A stretch of 64,000 nt of DNA from Fennellomyces sp. T-0311 (taxonomy: Eukaryota > Mucoromycota > Mucoromycetes > Mucorales > Lichtheimiaceae), in NCBI GenBank assembly GCA_025266875.1, contig JALLLT010000001.1:1798001-1862000 (forward strand). The letters are read 5' to 3'. The notes beneath the pieces are model-generated. The model saw nothing but the letters and a program-made list of their open reading frames with translations, ran no database searches and was not told the DNA's origin. How positions within the stretch are numbered: position 1 is the first letter of the stretch; every line of letters starts with the position of its first letter. Both the position numbers and the translations under genes were made by a program. Shown one piece after another: positions 20,643 to 32,106 of the stretch.

Positions 20643-22083
20643 TTACGGGAAATCATGCTTGAAATATGTGTTCAGTACGTTTCTGATTTTATCCTCCTCC
20701 AATCCAGCCGTAAGAAGGTCAGTGACAAGCTTGGTTTTGAGACTGAGTCTTTGGAGGTAGGAATCTTGCTCAAGCTTGTCTCTGTCCAAGTTAGCTCGAA
20801 AGCATTGCTCCTCTTTCTGCGCATTGAACTTCCGTTCCTCCAGTTCATGCTGTCTCTGTTGCAGTTTGAGACGCCTCTTATCGATGCGAACCCGCTCATC
20901 CTCTACTTCATTGAAGGTACTAGCGAAATCTCGCTTTCTAGTACGCGGTGGAGGCTCGTCATCATCATCATCTTCTTCTTCTTCGTCTCCTTCTTCATCT
21001 TCTTCGTCTTCTTCTTCCACGTCTTCTCTCTCATCACCTAGCATTTCGTCCAGCTCTTCCACGGTAATGCCATCATCGCCTGACACTTCTTCTAATAGAT
21101 CGCTCTCGTTGGAAGCACTGCGTGACAAACATATAGTGGCAGGTGCACCGAAAGGCAATGATGAGCTACTAGTAGAAGGAGCAGGGGCAGACGAAGCAAC
21201 ACCAAATTCTCTGACTACAATCGGGTTGACGTTGTGTTTGCTTCCAAATAGGACCTCCATGCGGTCATAGAATGGGCACTCGAAGTTTTTCCGCTCTTCT
21301 ATCTTGGTTAAGCCAGCCTTGATATGGCGAGCTTCTAAACCGTAACCAGTGCTGTTGGAAGCGCGGTATTCATCTCTGAACTTTTTGATGTAGTTTCTGA
21401 TGCGGCTGCTGGCACTTTTTTGATCCCACAAAGGGTGATTGTTCGGTTCGTTGACCTTTTCATTGATGCACTTTGCAAGGTCAGCGTAGGCAGTTTCCTT
21501 CGTTATCTTCTGGCCTCCTTTTGGCTTGCCCACGGCCGCATTTCCGGACAGAATCTTGAAGTTCTTTTCTACTTCAAGGAACTCCACCATCCCTTCATAG
21601 TGTTGGATAGTGGTCCGGGAATACTGCTTTTCCCCACTCCGTCTACCCTTGATCACCTCTTCCTCGTCTTCGCCCTCCTCTTCTTCTCCTTCTTCGTCCT
21701 CCTCTTCTTCTCCTTCTTCGTCCTCCACTCCTTCTCCTTCTTCGTCCTCCTCTTCGTTGACTTCCTCCTCTTCCTCTTCCTCCTCAACTTCATCGGCATC
21801 TTCCGTCGTTCTTTCTTCCGAAGGTACCGTAACCATCAACCTCACGCGCTTCACCGCGTCTGTTAAGCCACTCGATCAGAATACTTATCTTGCCAAAGGT
21901 CTTCCTAACAATAGAGCATTCGGAAACGATACCTTTGTTCGCTTTAGCATTGCCTTGGCAATTTGCACGATCGCCATGAATCTCGGCAGATGATGCACTG
22001 GCCATTACGCTGGATGCACGCACATTAACATTACGTGTTGTAGCTTTCGAGCGGGCGGCAGATTTAGCGATTCTTTTAGTCAT
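20643..22083 (-). CDS. acidic Myb/SANT-like partner of Harbinger element no. 2
   Basis: Two exons: it starts at 22083 and has an intron of about 80 nt ending at an acceptor near 21872, after which the frame reads AVKRVRLMVTVPSEE. A run of about 70 mostly Glu/Asp residues follows. Then comes a domain with SRTTIQHYEGMVEFLEVEKN and a helical part (SRIRNYIKKFRDEY) of the kind found in Harbinger partner proteins. The end is another acidic stretch and a charged coiled coil. The acidic repeats are encoded by an imperfect TCTTCTTCC-type microsatellite on the plus strand. Its role is expected to be transposon-end binding and transposase import, by analogy with known Harbinger partners. Confidence 0.7.
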
Positions 22084-22524
22084 TTGTAAAGAATGAGTTT
22101 AAGGTTGACACCTAGCTCGCAAAATCTTTCTCAACTCGCAAAAATCTAGCTAGCTCGCAAAAGTCAGCTCAATTTTGAAACCCCCTACTGACTTCTTTCG
22201 CGAGCGCTCCAATGAATGCGTTGTTTACGTAGAGAGCGTTATCAGCGCTTGTAACTGGTTCCAGAATTTTTGACAGGATTTCTGTATCGGTTTGTGTCGT
22301 TGTGAGTAAAATAAAGCTAACGAGAAAAGGCAAGAAAAGCAAAACGCGAAAAACAAACTAGTGCGCAGCATCATCTAATGCCGAATATGTAGCATGATAG
22401 AATAGCTCTGTACCATTTTGAAAGCGGAGCTCCGAACGACGAAACCCCAATCAGGGTTTTCCACTATGTAAGTTGGGTATTTTAGGGTTTCAATTTCCTA
22501 TGGTGATTTGTATTCAATTACAAT

Positions 22525-24468
22525 AAAGTGCAGCCTTCGCTTCGCCGCAGGGTTTGTGAGCCCCTCCGCTGCGCTGCGTGTCACTGCACCCTTTGGGCTG
22601 CACTTTATTTCGCTCCGCTCCGGTGTGTTTTGAGAGGCAATGGTTGGTAATTTGTTTGGAAGGCAATGTTTGATAATTCAGTTTGAAAGGCCGCTGTATA
22701 TTGCACGGTGGCAAAGCTGCATTGTCACTAACTACACCCTAAACCCTATTGGAACCCTACTGTGTATATTATCATGCTTAGGAGCACGTCACCTGTCTCA
22801 CTACGCTCGACCGAATGATCCCCTTCGCTGCGCTTCGGGTCATCCAACGGTGAGCCGGCTCATCCTGCTTGTTCTATGTGGTAAAGACACATTACTTCAC
22901 CATGTTGGGTTAGATAGATGACAATGTTTGATCACTTGGCCTGGAAAGAAAGCAAATGTATATTGCGCACTGGCAAAGCTACATTGTCATTAACTGCACC
23001 CTAAACCCTATTGGAATGCTGTTGTGTATATTATTATCCTTATTGTTTTGTTAAGGAGCACGTCACCTGTCTCGCTACGCTCGCCTGAATGATCCCCTTC
23101 GCTACGCTTCGGGTCATTCAACGGTGAGCCGGCTCATCATGCTTGTTATTCATAGTAAAGGCACATCAGTTCACCTGGTTGAGTTAGATAGATGACAATG
23201 TTTGATAATTCGGTTTGAAAGGCAAGTGTATATTGCACGCTGACAAAGCTGCACTGATACTAACTACAACCTCAATGACTAACTACACCCTAAACCGTAT
23301 TGGAATGCTATTGTGTATATCATTATGAGCACGTCACCTGTCTCGCTACGCTCGCCTGAATGATCCCCTTCGCTACGCTTCGGGTCATTCAACGGTGAGC
23401 CGGCTCATCATGCTTGTTATTCATAGTAAAGGCACATCAGTTCACCTGATTGAGTTAGATAGATGACAATGCTTGATAATTCGGTTTGGAAGGCAAGTGT
23501 ATATTGAACGCTGCCAAAGCTGCACTATCACTAACTACACCCTAAACCCTACTGAAATGCTGTTGTGTATATTATTATGCCTATCATTTTGTTACGAAGC
23601 ACGTCACCTGTCTCGCTACGCTCGACTGAATGATCCCCTTCGCTGCGCTACGGGTCATTCAACGGTGAGCCGGCTCATCATGCTTGTTATTCGTAGTAAA
23701 GACACATTAGTTTTCCTGGTTGGCTTAGGTAGATGACGATGTATGATCATTTGGTTGGAAAGGCAACTGTATATTGTGCTGAACTGTTGTGAGACAGTAC
23801 CTAGACACAGTTTTTATAAGCAGTAAAAACTGCTTTATTGATCGTTCTCTTCCTCAACGTCATCGAACGCAGACTGCTAGAACAGGTGCAGGTCATCCTC
23901 CTTCGATTCGTAGCAAAAGTCAACAAAGTGCATAGGGAAGCAGCGTAGTATTTTCTTACTGCAGAGTCACTGCTCTCCGCTGGCATAGCATTCTCGACCG
24001 AAGCCTGATCATCAGACAGATCCTGTTTGAGAGGGCGATCTAAAAGACCTTTGCAAAAAGTAATCGACTTGGAAAACAACTGTGTCAGTTGGCTCAAATA
24101 TAGCGCTAGCTCACGGTGTGAAAAGTTGCTTTCTGCAAAAAAAAAGTATAGGAATCTTATGACGAACAGATGGTGGACAGATTGAAAGAGGCGAAACCAA
24201 ATGGTGGTAATGAGACTCAATTAAAAAAAAGTCAGGTTGGTCAAAGAGTTGCCAGACGTAAAAAAAAAAAAAAAGGCAACATAGAAAGGTCCTCAGTATT
24301 GCAATAGCAGTTGTCAGTGGTTAGAAAAGAAAAAAGATGGTGGGAAAAAAAGGTGGCAAGGTACAGTAAGATTTTCTCAAGATGGGACTGCGATTTCCTT
24401 TTCTTGAAAATTAGCGGAGAAAGTTAGCGACGAAAGTTAGCGGACTCGATTCTTTTAATAGGTAGATA
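22525..24468. repeat. first copy of a 1.94-kb direct duplication with GC-rich hairpins
   Basis: The unit starts AAAGTGCAGCCTTCGCTTCG and is repeated at 24469-26450. The first half holds four subrepeats of about 271 bp (anchor GAATGATCCC at 22813, 23087, 23358 and 23628). Each contains a hairpin whose stem is GAATGA-CCC / GGG-TCATTC with loop CTTCGCTACGCTTC. Each is followed by a sequence with CACCCTAAACCCTA, which resembles but is not a telomere repeat. The second half is AT-rich with poly-A tracts. Open frames here follow the repeats and look spurious. Confidence 0.75.
23801..24220 (-). other. possible small gene or gene remnant in duplicated unit
   Basis: An open frame present in both duplicated units (here and at 25789-26067) includes a polar stretch with SDDQASVEN and SSDSAVRKYY. 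Allowing an intron with acceptor near 23880, the 3' end could instead read into an acidic tail (FDDVEEENDQ) ending near 23837. The second copy is shorter because its upstream part is frameshifted. No family is recognised. It could be the 3' end of a captured gene. Low confidence. Confidence 0.2.
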
Positions 24469-26450
24469 AAGTGCAGCCTTCGCTTCGCCGCAGGGTTTGT
24501 GAGCCCCTCCGCTGCGCTGCGTGTCACTGCACCCTTTGGGCTGCACTTTATTTCGCTCCGCTCCGGTGTGTTTTGAGAGGCAATGGTTGGTAATTTGTTT
24601 GGAAGGCAATGTTTGATAATTCAGTTTGAAAGGCCGCTGTATATTGCATGGTGGCAAAGCTGCATTGTCACTAACTACACCCTAAATGGCTAACTATACC
24701 CTAAATGACTATCTACACCCTAAACCCTATTGGAACCCTACTGTGTATATTATCATGCTTAGGAGCACGTCACCTGTCTCGCTACGCTCGACTGAATGAT
24801 CCCCTTCGCTGCGCTTCGGGTCATCCAACGGTGAGCTGGCTCATCCTGCTTGTTCTATGTGGTAAAGACACATTACTTCACCATGTTGGGTTAGATAGAT
24901 GACAATGTTTGATCACTTGGCTTGGAAAGCAAATGTATATTGCGCACTGGCAAAGCTACATTGTCATTAACTACACCCTAAACCCTATTGGAATGCCATT
25001 GTGTATATTATTATCCTTATTATTTTGTTAAGGAGCACGTCACCTGTCTCGCTACGCTCGCCTGAATGATCCCCTTCGCTACGCTTCGGGTCATTCAACG
25101 GTGAGCCGGCTCATCATGCTTGTTATTCATAGTAAAGACACATCAGTTCACCTGGTTGAGTTAGATAGATGACAATGTTTGATAATTCGGTTTGAAAGGC
25201 AAGTGTATATTGCACGCTGACAAAGCTGCACTGATACTAACTACAACCTCAATGACTAACTACACCCTAAACCCTATTGGAATGCTATTGTGTATATCAT
25301 TATGAGCACGTCACCTGTCTCGCTACGCTCGCCTGAATGATCCCCTTCGCTACGCTTCGGGTCATTCAATGGTGAGCCGGCTCATCATGCTTGTTATTCA
25401 TAGTAAAGGCACATCAGTTCACCTGATTGAGTTAGATAGATGACAATGCTTGATAATTCGGTTTGGAAGGCAAGTGTATATTGAACGCTGCCAAAGCTGC
25501 ACTATCACTAACTACACCCTAAACCCTACTGAAATGCTGTTGTGTATATTATTATGCCTATCATTTTGTTAAGAAGCACGTCACCTGTCTCGCTACGCTC
25601 GACTGAATGATCCCCTTCGCTGCGCTACGGGTCATTCAACGGTGAGCCGGCTCATCATGCTTGTTATTCGTAGTAAAGACACATTAGTTTTCCTGGTTGG
25701 CTTAGGTAGATGACGATGTATGATCATTTGGTTGGAAAGGCAACTATATATTGTGCACTGGCAAAGCTGAACTGTTGTGAGACAGTACCTAGACACAGTT
25801 TTTATAAGCAGTAAAAACTGCTTTATTGATCGTTCTCTTCCTCAACGTCATTGAACGCAGACTGCTAGAACAGGTGCAGGTCATCCTCCTTCGGTTCATA
25901 GCAAAATTCAACAAAGTGCACAAGGAAGCAGCGTAGTATTTTCTTACTGCAGAGTCACTGCTCTCTGCTGACACAGCATTCTCGACCAAAGCCTGATCAT
26001 CCAACAGGTCCTGTTTGAGAGGGCGGTCTAAAAGACCTTTGCAAAAAATAATCGAGTTGGAAAACAACAGTGTCAGTTAGCTCAAATGTAGCACTAGTTC
26101 ACAACGTGAAAAGTTGCTGCTTGGAAAAAAAGTATCAGAATCTGATGATGAACAGATGGTGAACAGATTGAAAGAGACGAAACCAAATGGTGGTAATGAG
26201 ACCCAATTAAAAAAAAAAGTCAGGTTGTTCAAAGAGTTGCCAGACGTAAGAAAAAAGACAACTTAGTAAGGTCCTCAGTATTTCGATATGGTTGTCAGCT
26301 GTTAGAAAAGAAAAAAGGTGGTTGTAAAAAAAAAAGTTGGCAAGATACAATAAGGTTTTCTCAAGGCGGGACTGCGATTTCCTTTTCTTGAAAATTAGCG
26401 GAGAAAGTTAGCGGACTCGATTCTTTTATATATAGATACCCCATCTCTAC
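24469..26450. repeat. second copy of the 1.94-kb direct duplication
   Basis: It aligns to 22525-24468 throughout, with scattered substitutions, a short insertion of CACCCTAAATGG-type sequence near 24680-24715, and small indels in the poly-A tracts. It shows the same four hairpin subrepeats. It ends at CGGACTCGATTCTTTTA, the same string that ends the first copy, consistent with tandem duplication by unequal crossing-over. Confidence 0.75.
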
Positions 26451-26487
26451 AGATTCACAAATTGAGTACTCTACACTTTCTATGATA

Positions 26488-26909
26488 CTGTATTTCTCGT
26501 TTGACTTTGGACAGATTTGGGGGGATTATGGAAGATAAAAATAGATATATGGAATAATTGTGGGGGATTAGAAACCTCTGCTGTCGTACAATGGAAAGGC
26601 TACGGATCTATATGGACATACTCTGGGTGTTGGTGAATAAGTGTGCTCTGTTTTAGGGAAATGTACGACGCCGCTTTTTAGAAAAAAAAATCCACCACTA
26701 TGGAAATCGTCATCTGCTTCTTGGAAGTCGTCAATCAACTTCTTGGAAATCATCATCTGCTTGTTGGAGATCATCAATTGGCTTTTTGGAATTCTGATCC
26801 AGCAGATTGGGCATCAGCTTTATAACATTACACATCAGCAACAGTCATAATGTAATTTATTCACACAAAGCGAGACATCGCCAACAACCATTACTGGAAT
26901 TGTTTGGTC
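26488..26909 (+). repeat. left terminal inverted repeat of the Tc1/mariner-type element
   Basis: About 422 bp matching the reverse complement of 34418-34839 with very few differences. It contains degenerate tandem copies of a roughly 24-bp unit (TTGGAAATCATCATCTGCT) around 26700-26800, so open frames in it (26568-26777 and its mirror) are repeat-derived. The inner boundary is at about GGAATTGTTTGGT. Confidence 0.88.
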
Positions 26910-27026
26910 CTAAGGTTACAACTTCTGTCAAAATAGTTCCCAAGGAAATCGAAGCATAATTGATAAAACAAAAGCATGAGCAAATTGTATAATATATATT
27001 GAAGCACACTTTATTTCTACTTATAT

Positions 27027-28429
27027 TTACAATATATACTCTCTACGCAAACATTTACCAAAAAATGATTCAGAATGTTTAACCCAACCATTACAGTCGT
27101 TACTGGTAACTGTTAATGCTGCTTCTTCAATTCTTGTGACAATATCTCCTCGACCTTCAAGAGAAATATTCTTGGTGTAGGACTTCATCTTGGACCAGCA
27201 TTCCTCGATTGGGTTTAAAAATGGAGAGTACGGAGGAAGAAAAAGTTCACGATGACCGGCACTTCTGATAATGTCAATGACCTCGTTACCCTTATGTATA
27301 TTGCAATTGTCCATTACAATATACATATTACACATATTGAGGTGCGCGAGAGTTTCGACAACAAGCCTTATAAAATCCAAGAAGTGAATTCTCTTTGTTC
27401 CGTGAGCTACTCCAGTTGCAGTTCTTCTTCGCTTCCGACTTGGTTCTGGAATAGTTTGTTCGACTTCATCTGGTGGAGCTTGACGAGCAAGGGCAATAAG
27501 CCCACGAGAAGACATGCATCCAAGAACACTGATATTTGGACCACGATGTGTCGGAACTGTCGTCGTTGCTGGTTCGCCTCTTTTAGCCCAACCCGTAGAA
27601 CGAACTTGGTGAACCGCAAATCCACTTTCGTCGATGAAGACGCAACGTCTACGATAGTCGTAATCATTGGATATCACACTTCTGACGAACACTGATCTTT
27701 TGCGCAATGTCAGTGGTGAATTACGACCGATTACGAGACGTTTCAAACGCTTGAGAGTAAGTTCCAAGTCATTGGCCATGTGACGGTGTATGGATGATGG
27801 ATGTATCTTCAGATCTATGAAAAACATAAAATAAGCATAAAGAGTCGAAATAAACTAAAAGCAGGAATAATACCTGGAAACTGCTGTAAAAGCTTTCTGT
27901 GGATCTCCTTCACAGTTATCATTGCGTTATTATGAACTAGAGTGGCTATAAATTGCGAATGTTCTTGTTGGATCCGTTGATTGTTGCCCACACGAGTTTG
28001 CTTCAGCTTGTATCCCGGTAGCTTAGAAGGATCCATATTCGACTTCCTCACCATCTCGTAAGCTGATGATCTTAAGATGCCGTTCTTGATTGCCGCTACT
28101 AAAAGTGGAACGTCCTTGTTCTTGTGACAATCCAGAAAGCGGAAAACTTGAGATGGAAAGTATCTTGTGCTAGTCCACGTAAAGTCATCTATGGTCGTCG
28201 TTTGGTATGGTTCTTCTTCAATGATGCTTCCTTGGCTTGTAAACAAGTCTTCGAAAGATTCTTCATGTACATCTGGGATCGATGTTGCACGGTACAAAAC
28301 ACGAATAGCCGTATCTGCTTCTGTAACAGGACCATCTCGTTCAAAATGTCCATGTTCGTTTTCGTTATCCCAGTGGTAAAAGGTAATAGGAGTGGTATCG
28401 TTCATAGGAGCAAAAGTAGTGTCGTTCAT
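27027..28429 (-). CDS. Tc1/mariner-type DD34E transposase
   Basis: Starts at 28429 and has two exons joined by an intron of about 56 nt near 27816-27872 (frame KLLQQFPG to DLKIHPSS). The N-terminal 60 residues are acidic and unlike classic Tc1. Residues about 95-205 form the paired-like HTH region, including the second helix set with HNNAMITVKEIHRKLLQQF. The catalytic part has Asp in VFIDESGF, Asp in IVMDNCNIHKG and Glu in PFLNPIEECW, with 34 residues between the last two, so the triad is complete. The C-terminus ends SFFGKCLRREYIL. It lies next to the left terminal repeat and reads toward it. The enzyme would excise and reinsert the element at TA. Confidence 0.88.
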
Positions 28430-28724
28430 AGCAAAAGCAGTAGAAGATGTGATGTTAAGCGATGAAATTGTAGATGCGGGTGCACCATTTTAAATGCCTG
28501 AATCAATTAAGCACAAAAATATGCATGATACTATCCTTACTGTAATCGTGTCTTGGCGTAAAAACCATAGTGAGCAATGAAGTGCTACATAGCACTAACC
28601 ACAGTAAAATCATTTTTGAATCACAGTGAGCATGATATGTGTGATGGCTAATAAAAACAACTGAATTCATGCGGACATGAGCATCCAATAAAGCAATCCT
28701 GCCAATTGAATCAGTGTAAACACA

Positions 28725-30095
28725 AGAACGATGACTAATATGAGACGTAATTGGATCAGATTGAGTATGAGTAACAGTAACTATGATGGAAGCGTATGAG
28801 TTAGATACAACACGAGTATCGAATGATACGAATAAGTCAATTGAATCAGTGTAAACACAAAAACGGTAACAACTACGAAATGTAATTGGATCATACTGAG
28901 TATGAGTAACGGTAACCATGAAGGATTCGTGTGAGTTAGATCAAGCACGAGTATCGGCGGACACGATAAAGTCAATTGAATCACTGTAAGCACAAGAATG
29001 ATGACGAATATACGAAGTAATTGGATCAGAATGAGCATGAGTAACGGTAACCAAAGGGCGTATAGTTAGATCAAACACGAGTATTGGAGGACCGATAAGT
29101 CAATGAATCACTGTAAACACAATAGCAATAACGAATACGAGAAGTAATTGGATCCGAATGAGCATGAGTAACGGTAACCATGAAGGATTCATGTGAGTTA
29201 GATCAAACACGAGTATCTGAAGATACGATAAAGTCAATTGAATCAGTGTGAGCACAAGAACGATGACGAATATGAAGCGTGATTGGATCAGATTGAGTAT
29301 GAGTAACGGTAACCATGATAGAAGTGTATGAGTTAGATACAACACCAGTATCGAACGATACGAATAAGTCAGTTGAATCAATGTAAACACAAGAACAATG
29401 ACGAATCCAAAACGTAATTGGATCAGGTTGAGTATGAGTAACGGTAACCATGAAGGATTCATGTGAATTAGCTCAAGCACGAGTATCGGAGGACACGATA
29501 AAGTCAATTGAATCAAAGTAAAAACAAGAATGATGACGAATACATGAAGTAATTGGATCAAAGTAAGCATGAGTAACGGTAACCATGAAGGATTCATGTG
29601 AATTAGCTCAAGCACGAGTATCGGAGGACACGATAAAGTCAATTGAATCAGAGTAAACATAAGAACGATGACGAATACGAAAAGTAATTGGATCAGAGTG
29701 AGCATGAGTAACGGTAATCACAAAGGGTGCGAATGAGTTAGATTGAATATGGAGAACAAATGTCGCAATAAAGCCGAGTAAGTCAGCGTGAACATGAGTA
29801 ACGGTAGCCACAATAGGACTTTATGAACTTGAATGAACAATAGTAGCACAGGACACGCTGAAGAACTTTAGGCTGGAATGAACGCAAGTTGCACAGACCA
29901 TCATGGGAGAAAAGGGTTCATAACGCATATGTGTAGCACAGTGCATATTAGGAGCAAAAGAAACATAAGAAACACATGGAACGCAAAAAGTGCTTGAAAC
30001 GCTTGGATTATTGTGATATGAAGTAGTACAAAGTATATTTGAATGACAAAGGTCAGATCAACAGAAACTCGCACAGATCATGTTGCACACAAAGG
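28725..30095 (-). repeat. left arm of internal palindrome (about 133-bp tandem repeats)
   Basis: The reverse complement of 30526-31904 with only small indels (coordinate sums drift from 60621 to 60629 across the arm). The outer 1.1 kb consists of about eight tandem copies of a 128-141-bp unit, each marked by GTAACGGTAACC. The inner 280 bp is non-repetitive. Two of its reading frames are open for long stretches because most units are near a multiple of three. Confidence 0.85.
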
Positions 30096-30525
30096 AGTCA
30101 AAGTGGATCATAGTAGGATAATGGATATTGGAAACAAAAGAACCATAATAAACACGTTGTCGTACAGAGCATAAGCGACAAGAGTGAACAAAAGATTTTT
30201 AAGTTACACATACGGTCTTTGAAAAGCAGGTATCGAAGTAAATGGAAGTGCCACAGACCATGTTTAAAACCAAAAAATATGAAAATGCAGAAGTTACACA
30301 CCATAAATAAGGTCGAGTGAAGCAGAGTAAACAAATAAGACTACGAAAACTCGTGAAACAGAAGAAGCATATATAGTACAGGTTTTGCGGTGTTTTCATT
30401 TTCTGACGCGTTAAAGCATTAATATTGAGGTTGTACTATTTTTTTGAGCGTGCTCTGTGCCCTTTCTGGCGAAAGCGTCCTCTGTGTATATTGTACTATT
30501 TGGGTGACTACGAACAACTCTGAAC
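30096..30525. other. 430-bp loop between palindrome arms
   Basis: Single-copy spacer with no supported gene. It would be the loop if the arms paired. Confidence 0.5.
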
Positions 30526-31904
30526 CCTTTGTGTGCAACATGATCTGTGCGAGTTTCTGTTGATCTGACCTTTGTCATTCAAATATACTTTGTACTACTT
30601 CATATCACAATAATCCAAGCGTTTCAAGCACTTTTTGCGTTCCATGTGTTTCTTATGTTTCTTTTGCTCCTAATATGCACTGTGCTACACATATGCGTTA
30701 TGAACCCTTTTCTCCCATGATGGTCTGTGCAACTTGCGTTCATTCCAGCCTAAAGTTCTTCAGCGTGTCCTGTGCTACTATTGTTCATTCAAGTTCATAA
30801 AGTCCTATTGTGGCTACCGTTACTCATGTTCACGCTGACTTACTCGGCTTTATTGCGACATTTGTTCTCCATATTCAATCTAACTCATTCGCACCCTTTG
30901 TGATTACCGTTACTCATGCTCACTCTGATCCAATTACTTTTCGTATTCGTCATCGTTCTTATGTTTACTCTGATTCAATTGACTTTATCGTGTCCTCCGA
31001 TACTCGTGCTTGAGCTAATTCACATGAATCCTTCATGGTTACCGTTACTCATGCTTACTTTGATCCAATTACTTCATGTATTCGTCATCATTCTTGTTTT
31101 TACTTTGATTCAATTGACTTTATCGTGTCCTCCGATACTCGTGCTTGAGCTAATTCACATGAATCCTTCATGGTTACCGTTACTCATACTCAACCTGATC
31201 CAATTACGTTTTGGATTCGTCATTGTTCTTGTGTTTACATTGATTCAACTGACTTATTCGTATCGTTCGATACTGGTGTTGTATCTAACTCATACACTTC
31301 TATCATGGTTACCGTTACTCATACTCAATCTGATCCAATCACGCTTCATATTCGTCATCGTTCTTGTGCTCACACTGATTCAATTGACTTTATCGTATCT
31401 TCAGATACTCGTGTTTGATCTAACTCACATGAATCCTTCATGGTTACCGTTACTCATGCTCATTCGGATCCAATTACTTCTCGTATTCGTTATTGCTATT
31501 GTGTTTACAGTGATTCAATTGACTTAATCGGGTCCTCCAATACTCGTGTTTGATCTAACTAATACGCGCCCTTTGTGGTTACCGTTACTCATGCTCATTC
31601 TGATCCAATTACTTCGTATATTCGTCATCATTCTTGTGCTTACAGTGATTCAATTGACTTTATCGTGTCCGCCGATACTCGTGCTTGATCTAACTCACAC
31701 GAATCCTTCATGGTTACCGTTACTCATACTCAGTATGATCCAATTACATTTCGTAGTTGTTACCGTTTTTGTGTTTACACTGATTCAATTGACTTATTCG
31801 TATCATTCGATACTCGTGTTGTATCTAACTCATACGCTTCCATCATAGTTACTGTTACTCATACTCAATCTGATCCAATTACGTCTCATATTAGTCATCG
31901 ATTA
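30526..31904 (+). repeat. right arm of internal palindrome
   Basis: Mirror of 28725-30095. In the plus frame the units translate as a 45-residue repeat with VTVTH, DPIT and DSIDF motifs, with a TGA at the same codon in most units. In another frame they give a hydrophobic Leu/Ile-rich 45-residue repeat open for about 200 residues. I treat both as chance results of a repeat near a multiple of three; coding use is unproven. Confidence 0.85.
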
Positions 31905-32039
31905 TGTGTTCATTCCAAGCCTACTGTGCTATCCGTGAGATGTACTACGTTCTGCTGCGAAAGTTTTAACAGCTATTGGTTCTTGACTACACTGGAGTGT
32001 TATCTAAGTGCATGAGCTTTTTGCGTAACACTGAGTACT

Positions 32040-32065
32040 TTACACATATATAAAAAGGAAGTGAT
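32040..32065 (+). promoter_or_regulatory. TATA-like promoter of the HTH gene
   Basis: CACATATATAAAAAGG lies about 55 bp upstream of the first ATG (32107), a normal position for a TATA-type core promoter. Confidence 0.35.
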
Positions 32066-32106
32066 TGAAAGTGTGGTGGATTCAATCAACATAACGAGAT
32101 AACAAA

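Larger units (their letters stand above)
19226..22186 (+). mobile_element. PIF/Harbinger transposon no. 2 (2961 bp)
   Basis: The ends are inverted repeats starting AGGGGGTTTCAAAATTGA, with similarity extending about 50 bp and repeated TTGCGAG motifs just inside both ends. It is flanked by ACT (19223-19225 and 22187-22189). It carries a single-exon DDE transposase (+) and an acidic partner gene (-) facing it. It is inserted in an exon of the unknown minus-strand gene, whose frame is continuous across the empty site. It differs strongly in sequence from the element at 6272-8988, so it belongs to a different Harbinger subfamily. Confidence 0.88.
5657..22316 (-). pseudogene. gene of unknown function split by KDZ and Harbinger insertions
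   Basis: Minus-strand coding sequence can be followed through both insertions. From 22316 to about 22187 the frame runs straight into 19222-18756 when the Harbinger element (19226-22186) and one ACT copy are removed. Further small exons lie at about 18737-18660 and 18600-18350. The last part crosses the KDZ insertion at 18331/5912 in frame, continues to about 5730, and after a short intron ends at the stop at 5657-5659. The visible protein contains a central segment with WEEIKQLCFGVARAY and an aromatic/Cys-containing helix-rich region, then a Ser/Asp-rich tail. I do not recognise it. The 5' end is unresolved because a stop and possible acceptors occur near 22316-22375, and one junction near 18355 is also unclear, so more damage is possible. 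With 12.4 kb inserted in an exon the gene is presumably non-functional. Confidence 0.6.

Noticed and set aside
22700..25560. CACCCTAAACCCTA strings suggesting an internal telomere
   Set aside because: Only one and a half units occur at each place, at fixed positions in the 271-bp subrepeat, with no run of telomere repeats.
22640..25700. Several short open frames repeated through the duplicated blocks
   Set aside because: They are copies of the same non-coding subrepeats, broken at random points, with GC-rich hairpin sequence producing Arg/Ser/Leu-rich translations.
22525..26450. Regularly spaced hairpin repeats resembling a CRISPR array
   Set aside because: Spacing is about 271 bp, spacers are themselves repeated, and the host is a eukaryote.
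26568..26777. Open frame with repeated MMISNK/DDFQEAD units, mirrored at 34550-34759
   Set aside because: It is the translation of the 24-bp tandem units inside the terminal inverted repeats; identical copies simply reflect the repeat.
29100..29705. 201-codon hydrophobic Leu/Ile-rich repeat protein (and its mirror at 30916-31527)
   Set aside because: The units average close to a multiple of three, so any stop-free frame extends. A second frame is nearly as open, and there is no start context or splice evidence.
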